Shown in pieces: positions 59,424 to 64,000 of a stretch of DNA of 64,000 nucleotides (the first letter of the stretch is position 1; each line of letters begins with the position of its first letter). The DNA comes from JABDIP01 sp965237625 (GTDB lineage Bacteria > Pseudomonadota > Alphaproteobacteria > DSM-16000 > Inquilinaceae). The stretch lies in contig CBDEGD010000044.1 in NCBI GenBank assembly GCA_965237625.1, forward strand, positions 248,001-312,000, given 5' to 3'. The notes under the pieces are model-generated. The model was not told the DNA's origin, did no database searches, and saw only the letters and a list, made by a program, of their open reading frames with translations. A program made the position numbers and the translations under genes.

Positions 59424-60875
59424 TTGCTCGACTTCCGCCCGATCGCCTTCGTCCTCGGCATCCTGCTGTGCATTCTGGCCGCCGCCATGCTGCTGCCGGC
59501 ATTGTTCGATCTGGCTGTGGACAACCCCGACTGGCAGGTCTTCGTGGCCTCGTCCGCGGCGACGCTGTTCGTCGGCACCGCGCTGACCATCACCAGCCGC
59601 GGCAACCGGTTCGACCTGAAGGTCCGCCAGGCCTTCGTGCTGACCACGCTCAGCTGGTTCGTGATCGCCGCTTTCGCCGCGCTGCCCTTCGCCTTCTCCG
59701 AGCTGAAGCTGAGCTATACGGCGGCGTTCTTCGAGAGCATGTCCGGCATCACCACGACCGGGGCCACGGTGATCACCGGGCTCGCGGATGTACCGCCCGG
59801 TCTGCTGATGTGGCGCGCTTTGCTGCAATGGCTCGGCGGCATCGGCATCATCGTGGTCGCGCTGTCGATCCTGCCGCTGTTGCAGGTCGGCGGCATGCAG
59901 TTGTTCCGGCTGGAAAGTTCCGACACCTCGGAGAAGGTGTTGCCCCGCGCGGCCCAGATCGCCACCTCGATCGGCCTGATCTATCTGGCCCTGACCTTGA
60001 TCTGCACCGCCTGCTACGCGGTCTCCGGCATGCCCTGGTTCGACGCGTTGGCCCACGCCATGACCACCATCGCCACCGGCGGATTCTCGACCTCGGACGA
60101 TTCCATCGGCGCCTTCGACAGCGCCTCCGTCGAGTACACCGGCACTGCCTTCATGATCCTGGGCAGCCTGCCCTTCGCGCTGTATCTGCGGGCCGTGCGC
60201 GGCAATCTGCTGCCGCTGTTCCGAGACAGCCAGGTCCGCTGGTTCCTGACGATCATCATCGTCGCTGTACTGGCGATTACCGCCTATATCTGGCGCACAG
60301 TGGAGGCGAACAGCCTGGAAGAGGCCTTCCGGCTGAGCACCTTCAATGTGGTCTCGATCATCACCGGCACCGGCTATGCCACATCGGATTTCGGCACCTG
60401 GGGACCATTCGCGGTCGGCGCCTTCTTCTTCCTGATGTTCATCGGCGGCTGCGCCGGTTCGACCAGTTGCGGCATCAAGGTCTTCCGCTTCCAGGTCGCC
60501 TATGCCACCGCCCGGGCCCAGATGTACAAGCTGATGCATCCGCATGGCGTGTTCATCGCCTATTACAACGGTCGCCAGATCCCCGATACGGTCTCGGAAT
60601 CGGTGATGAGCTTCTTCTTCCTGTTTGTCATCAGCTTTGTCGGGTTGGCTATGGGGCTCGGGCTTCTCGGGCTGGATTTCCTGACCAGCGTATCCGGCGC
60701 TGCGTCGGCGATCGCCAATGTGGGGCCGGGGCTGGGGCCGATCATCGGGCCGGCCGGCACCTTCCAGAACCTGCCGGATGCGGCGCTGTGGCTGCTCTCC
60801 TTCGGCATGCTGCTGGGACGGTTGGAGCTGTTCACGGTGCTGATGCTGCTGGTGCCGGATTTCTGGCGCAACTGA
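59424..60875 (+). CDS. trkH: Potassium uptake protein TrkH
   Basis: A 483-residue K+ transporter with about ten hydrophobic segments and four pore loops: SGITTTGATVITG (about 107-119), TTIATGGFSTSD, SIITGTGYATSDFG and ANVGPGLGPIIG, of TxGxG-type filter. It works with the cytosolic NAD-binding protein TrkA, which is not in the window. The start is a TTG at 59424 (LDFRPIAFVLGILL), decided by family alignment. The repeat at 59080-59332 lies directly upstream and may separate it from the folE transcript. Confidence 0.93.
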   Translation: MLDFRPIAFVLGILLCILAAAMLLPALFDLAVDNPDWQVFVASSAATLFVGTALTITSRGNRFDLKVRQAFVLTTLSWFVIAAFAALPFAFSELKLSYTAAFFESMSGITTTGATVITGLADVPPGLLMWRALLQWLGGIGIIVVALSILPLLQVGGMQLFRLESSDTSEKVLPRAAQIATSIGLIYLALTLICTACYAVSGMPWFDALAHAMTTIATGGFSTSDDSIGAFDSASVEYTGTAFMILGSLPFALYLRAVRGNLLPLFRDSQVRWFLTIIIVAVLAITAYIWRTVEANSLEEAFRLSTFNVVSIITGTGYATSDFGTWGPFAVGAFFFLMFIGGCAGSTSCGIKVFRFQVAYATARAQMYKLMHPHGVFIAYYNGRQIPDTVSESVMSFFFLFVISFVGLAMGLGLLGLDFLTSVSGAASAIANVGPGLGPIIGPAGTFQNLPDAALWLLSFGMLLGRLELFTVLMLLVPDFWRN

Positions 60876-60884
60876 CCGGGCATC

Positions 60885-62057
60885 ATGACCGCCGCCAGCC
60901 AAGACAGACTCTCATCCCTGGAGATCCTCGAAAGGCTGATCGCCTTCGACACCGTCTCCGCCAATCCGAACCGGGCGCTGATCGACTGGGTGGCGGCCTA
61001 TCTGCGCGGTCACGGCGTCGATCCGCTGGTGCTGCCCTCGCCGGATGGGACCAAGGCCAATCTGTTCGCCACCATCGGCCCGGAGGGTCCCGGGGGGATC
61101 GTCCTGTCCGGCCACACCGACGTAGTGCCGGTCGCCGATCAGCACTGGACCAGCGACCCCTTCACCCTGACTGCCAAGGACGGGAGGCTTTACGGTCGCG
61201 GTACGGCGGATATGAAGGGATTTCTGGCGATCGCCCTGTCCCTGGTGCCGGATTTCGCCGCCCGCAAGCTGTCGCGCCCGATCCATCTCGCCATGTCCTA
61301 TGACGAGGAGACCGGCTGCATCGGCATCCGCCACCTGCTGCACCATATCGTCGAATATCTGCCGCGCCCGGGGCTGGTAATCGTCGGTGAGCCGACCTCG
61401 ATGAAACCGGCCAACGCCCATAAGAGCCTGCGCGCCTTCCACACCATAGTGACGGGAAAGGACGCCCATTCAAGCGCACCGCATCTGGGCCTCAGCGCGA
61501 TTTCCGCGGCGGCCGAGATCGTCGCCTTCATCGACGGGCTGGCGGAGGATGCCCGGAAACACCCGCTGCCAGGGAGCGGTTTCACGCCGCCTTATTCGAC
61601 GTTCAATGTCGGCACAATCGAGGGCGGTACCGCGCTCAATATCATCCCCCGGCAATGCCGCATGGTCTGGGATTACCGCGCATTGCCGGGAGAGGATTCC
61701 GACGCGGTGATGGCTCGATACCGGGGCTTCGTAGACAGCGAATTGCTGCCGCGATTGCAAGGACGGTTTACAGAGACCTCCATCGAGACCGAGGAGATTG
61801 CCACGGTCCCGGCCATGGCGCCGGACCCGGACGGCCCAGCCGAAACCCTGGCCCGCCAGCTCACCGGCGCCAATGCATCGGGCGTGGTCGCCTTCGCAAC
61901 CGAGGGCGGCCTGTTTCAACAGGCGGGGATTTCGACCGTCATTTGCGGCCCGGGCGACATTGCCCAAGCGCACCAGCCCGACGAATACATCAGTTTGGAA
62001 CAGATGGCGGCCGGAGAAGCCTTCTTGCGGCGTGTCGCGGATTGGGCCTCAGAATGA
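60885..62057 (+). CDS. argE: Acetylornithine deacetylase
   Basis: A 390-residue M20-family zinc hydrolase that frees ornithine from N-acetylornithine in arginine synthesis. Metal residues appear in VLSGHTDVVPVAD (about 67-79), YGRGTADMKGFLAIALS (about 103-119), YDEETGCIGI (about 138-147), GEPTSMKPANAHKS, and the last His in QAHQPDEYISLEQM. It starts nine bases after the trkH stop. An argF end lies at the far right of the window, so arginine genes are close. Succinyl-diaminopimelate desuccinylase is a related alternative but ArgE fits better. Confidence 0.92.
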   Translation: MTAASQDRLSSLEILERLIAFDTVSANPNRALIDWVAAYLRGHGVDPLVLPSPDGTKANLFATIGPEGPGGIVLSGHTDVVPVADQHWTSDPFTLTAKDGRLYGRGTADMKGFLAIALSLVPDFAARKLSRPIHLAMSYDEETGCIGIRHLLHHIVEYLPRPGLVIVGEPTSMKPANAHKSLRAFHTIVTGKDAHSSAPHLGLSAISAAAEIVAFIDGLAEDARKHPLPGSGFTPPYSTFNVGTIEGGTALNIIPRQCRMVWDYRALPGEDSDAVMARYRGFVDSELLPRLQGRFTETSIETEEIATVPAMAPDPDGPAETLARQLTGANASGVVAFATEGGLFQQAGISTVICGPGDIAQAHQPDEYISLEQMAAGEAFLRRVADWASE

Positions 62058-62080
62058 AGCATTATCCGCTCACGCGGAAC

Positions 62081-62173
62081 CGGCACCAGCCCGCTCCCCC
62101 GCCCGGCCACCCCCCGGACTCCACTGGGCCAGTATCCTGATGGGTGGCCGGGCGGGGGAGCGGGCTGGTGCCG
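62081..62173. repeat. Large palindrome with perfect 32-bp arms
   Basis: Bases 62081-62112 and 62142-62173 are exact inverted repeats of 32 bases around a 29-base loop. The right arm contains GGGAGCGGGCTGGTGCCG, also found at 20854-20871. It lies between the converging argE and the lipoprotein gene, suiting a bidirectional transcript end or a dispersed repeat. Very G+C-rich. Confidence 0.9.
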
Positions 62174-62216
62174 AAATTTCAGAGAATGCGCTCGCTACCC
62201 AGGCACGTCAGTCCGA

Positions 62217-62807
62217 TCAGAAGATGAACTGTGACAATCCGGCCCTGATTTCCTGCTCGAACCGCGCATCAAGATCGCGGGCGGTGTCCTCGGTCAGTTC
62301 GAACCAGATCTGTTCGCGATCCGCCAGCGAGGCGTTTTCCGGCGCGGTCGTCGACCGGACGGCCAGGACATCGGCGGAACCGCTGCGGCGGCTCGCCGGT
62401 TGCTCAATCTCGATGCGAACGGCATAGCGGGCCTCGTAGCGTTCCGACTGCTCGATGGTGACAAGGCCCTCCAGACCTGAATCACGGGCCAGTATTTCTT
62501 CCGTCACGCTGGCCTCCTGGATGATCAACGTCGCGGTGCCGCTGGCGCCCCGCGCCGCCAGCCTGTCTTGCGCCCACCGGCGGATCACCGAGGCAGGTTC
62601 CCGCGGGAACAGATGATCGACGAAGGGGTCGGCAAGTGCCGGCCGATAGTGCTGCACGATCTCGATATTCGCAACATCCAGCCCGATCGGCGCCCGGTCG
62701 GCGAAGGTGATGTCGGGCGACATCCGCGACGGCGCCGAGGGGCAGCCCGCCAGCACCAGCAAGGAGGTCAGAAGCATCGATAGGTGCAGTGTGATGTGAC
62801 GACGCAT
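62217..62807 (-). CDS. Hypothetical lipoprotein (196 aa)
   Basis: A 196-residue predicted lipoprotein. Signal with lipobox VLAGCP (Cys about 22), then a mature domain (about 30-196) with alternating strands and helices: GLDVANIEIVQHYRPALADP, PREPASVIRRWAQDRLAARG, and YEARYAVRIEIEQPASRRSG. No known motif and no cysteines besides the lipid one. It is upstream of nothing else on the minus strand, but follows hslO and argF in the same direction, 78 bases after hslO. Conserved unknown lipoproteins of this size occur in alphaproteobacteria. Function unknown. Confidence 0.8.
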   Translation of the reverse strand: MRRHITLHLSMLLTSLLVLAGCPSAPSRMSPDITFADRAPIGLDVANIEIVQHYRPALADPFVDHLFPREPASVIRRWAQDRLAARGASGTATLIIQEASVTEEILARDSGLEGLVTIEQSERYEARYAVRIEIEQPASRRSGSADVLAVRSTTAPENASLADREQIWFELTEDTARDLDARFEQEIRAGLSQFIF

Positions 62808-62885
62808 TGCTTGCCCCCCAATCGGATCAGACTTGAAAAGAACAGCGCCAGAATGGCGGATTGATGGCGCTCCGACGCCTGGTGC

Positions 62886-63797
62886 TCACTCGAAGACGGC
62901 CGCGAGCTGATCGTCATCGAACAAATAGGTATCGGTGCAGAATTCGCACTGGACCGAGACCATGCCGTCTTCCTTCATATCCTCCAACTCGGCACGCGGC
63001 AGCGAGCCCAGCATGCCGGCCACACGTTCGCGCGAGCAACGGCAGGAGAAGGAGAGGCTGGCCGGTGGAAATACTCGGACCCCGTCCTCATGGAACAGCC
63101 GGAACAGCAGTCCGTTGGCGGCGAGCGCAGGGTTGAGCAATTCCGCATCGGTGGCGCTCCCAAGTAGGATCATGGCCCGGCGCCAATCATCCTCGCTGTC
63201 GCTGGACGGCACCTCCCGCTCCGGGTCGGGCAACCGCTGGATCATCACCCCGCCGGCGCGCCAACCGCCATCCCCTTTGCCAGCCGAGATCATGATGCCG
63301 GCATCGAGCTGCTCGGATTGCCGGAAATAGTGCTGCAGGCAGTCGCCCAACGTGTCACCGGACAGTTCGACGATGCCCTGGTAGCGGTCGCTGAACTCCC
63401 CTTGATCGACGGTGAAGGCGAGCAGGCCGTCGCCAATCAGTGTCGCTACCTCTCGGCCGGTCACCGATTTGATCCGGTCCGAATCGAACCGTGCATAACC
63501 GCGCAGATCGCCGGTGGAGGTGATGTCCACCACCATCATCGACACCGGGCCGTCGCCCTTGGTCTGCAGACTGAACACACCATCATATTTGAGCGCACTG
63601 GCCAGGATCGCGGCCAGAACAACCGCCTCGCCGAGGATCCCGGCGACCGGCTCCGGGTAATCGTGCCGCGACAGGACCTGATCGAGCGCCGGCCCGAGCC
63701 GAACCAGACGGCCGCGCAGGCCCGATGCCTCGATCTGGAAGGGCTGGACGATGTCGTCCGTCGCGGAATCGGCACCGTCCGTTATACCAGCGACCAA
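62886..63797 (-). CDS. hslO: Redox-regulated chaperone Hsp33
   Basis: A 303-residue chaperone activated by oxidation of four zinc-bound cysteines. The N-terminal body has YARFDSDRIKSVTGREVATL (about 100-119), and the C-terminal switch has Cys pairs in FSCRCSRERV (about 250-259) and VQCEFCTDTYLFD (about 282-294). The start is a TTG at 63797 because no ATG or GTG fits the family N-terminus. It overlaps the argF end by 16 bases, so it may be translated by coupling to argF. Confidence 0.92.
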   Translation of the reverse strand: MVAGITDGADSATDDIVQPFQIEASGLRGRLVRLGPALDQVLSRHDYPEPVAGILGEAVVLAAILASALKYDGVFSLQTKGDGPVSMMVVDITSTGDLRGYARFDSDRIKSVTGREVATLIGDGLLAFTVDQGEFSDRYQGIVELSGDTLGDCLQHYFRQSEQLDAGIMISAGKGDGGWRAGGVMIQRLPDPEREVPSSDSEDDWRRAMILLGSATDAELLNPALAANGLLFRLFHEDGVRVFPPASLSFSCRCSRERVAGMLGSLPRAELEDMKEDGMVSVQCEFCTDTYLFDDDQLAAVFE

Positions 63798-64000
63798 AGC
63801 AGAATACCTTTCTGGGCGTGCAGCCGGTTCTCGGCTTCGTCGAAAACCACCGATTGCGGGCCGTCGATGACGCTTTCGCTCACCTCTTCCCCGCGATGGG
63901 CCGGCAGGCAGTGCATGAATACCGCCTCCGGTTTGGCGAGGCTCATCAGCCGGTCGTTGACCTGATACGGGCGCAGCAAATTGTGCCGGGACGGCGCTTC
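63782..64000 (-). CDS. argF: Ornithine carbamoyltransferase, C-terminal part (5' end outside window)
   Basis: The last 72 residues of the enzyme that makes citrulline from ornithine and carbamoyl phosphate. Visible are NDRLMSLAKPEAVFMHCLPA, with the ornithine-binding HCLP motif, then HRGEEVSESVIDGPQSVVFD and EAENRLHAQKGILLW. The frame is open to the window end at 64000. It overlaps hslO by 16 bases. The family call is firm from the HCLPAHRGEEV block. Confidence 0.93.
   Translation of the reverse strand, partial: EAPSRHNLLRPYQVNDRLMSLAKPEAVFMHCLPAHRGEEVSESVIDGPQSVVFDEAENRLHAQKGILLWSLV

Noticed and set aside
59150..61303. A 717-codon plus-strand frame overlapping trkH and argE
   Set aside because: It runs out of frame through trkH; its Arg/His/Pro-rich product has no domain, whereas trkH has all four pore loops.
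1..64000. Search for CRISPR arrays, rRNA, prophage or transposase genes
   Set aside because: No regularly spaced repeats, rRNA-like sequence, integrase or transposase motifs were found. The only RNA gene is tRNA-Gly.

Overview
The window is high-G+C, densely coded DNA from a bacterial chromosome. It most likely comes from an alphaproteobacterium of the Rhodospirillales type. The evidence is gene content and order: a petP/petR-like MarR plus response-regulator pair divergent from ilvE, a phasin with a putative PhaR-type operator, an lgt-midA-pgeF operon, a run of lysC, ptsP, a RodZ-like gene, ispG, prfA, prmC and a DUF4167 gene, and an OmpR-type regulator without a kinase. No phage, plasmid, CRISPR or insertion-sequence genes were seen. 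The assignment is inferred from gene content, not from a database search.

Layout. 0-1.7 kb: molybdenum cofactor genes (moeA tail, moaD, moaE). 1.9-8.5 kb: ilvE, the MarR/response-regulator pair, csaA, phasin, TetR, ybaK, proC, ybjN, ubiK. 8.7-17.2 kb: lgt-midA-pgeF, a SprA-like protein with a changed metal motif, prs, then rplY-pth-ychF behind a terminator-like leader hairpin. 17.4-22.9 kb: clpB, a PAS protein, an alanine-rich lipoprotein and two divergent L,D-transpeptidases. 23.2-30.3 kb: a signalling block with two NtrC/LuxO-type sigma-54 activators, a histidine kinase whose ATP-binding region looks degenerate, an MscS channel and an OmpA-like lipoprotein. 30.4-42.6 kb: DUF547 and MOSC proteins, then DUF4167, prmC, prfA, ispG, the RodZ-like protein, ptsP and lysC on the minus strand, and ubiG on the plus strand.

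43.2-51.0 kb is a copper-handling island: a Cu(I) P-type ATPase behind a textbook CueR promoter, a two-domain multicopper oxidase paired with a ZIP transporter, a SHOCT membrane protein and CueR behind a second CueR-like promoter, two tandem zinc-ribbon proteins, a cytochrome c-P460 protein, and the decayed tail of a third zinc-ribbon copy. 51-64 kb: two TPM-domain genes, tRNA-Gly(CCC), a YnjBCD-type ABC importer, a second OmpA-like lipoprotein, apaG, folE, trkH, argE, a lipoprotein, hslO and the end of argF.

Dispersed palindromic repeats sit in several intergenic gaps: a CCCTCACCC/GGGTGAGGG family, a 250-bp element with 9-bp CTTGGTGNC units between folE and trkH, and a perfect 32-bp-arm palindrome after argE. 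The most noteworthy candidates are the copper island, with its MCO-ZIP pair and unknown zinc-ribbon proteins, and the LuxO-like pathway with an apparently non-canonical kinase.
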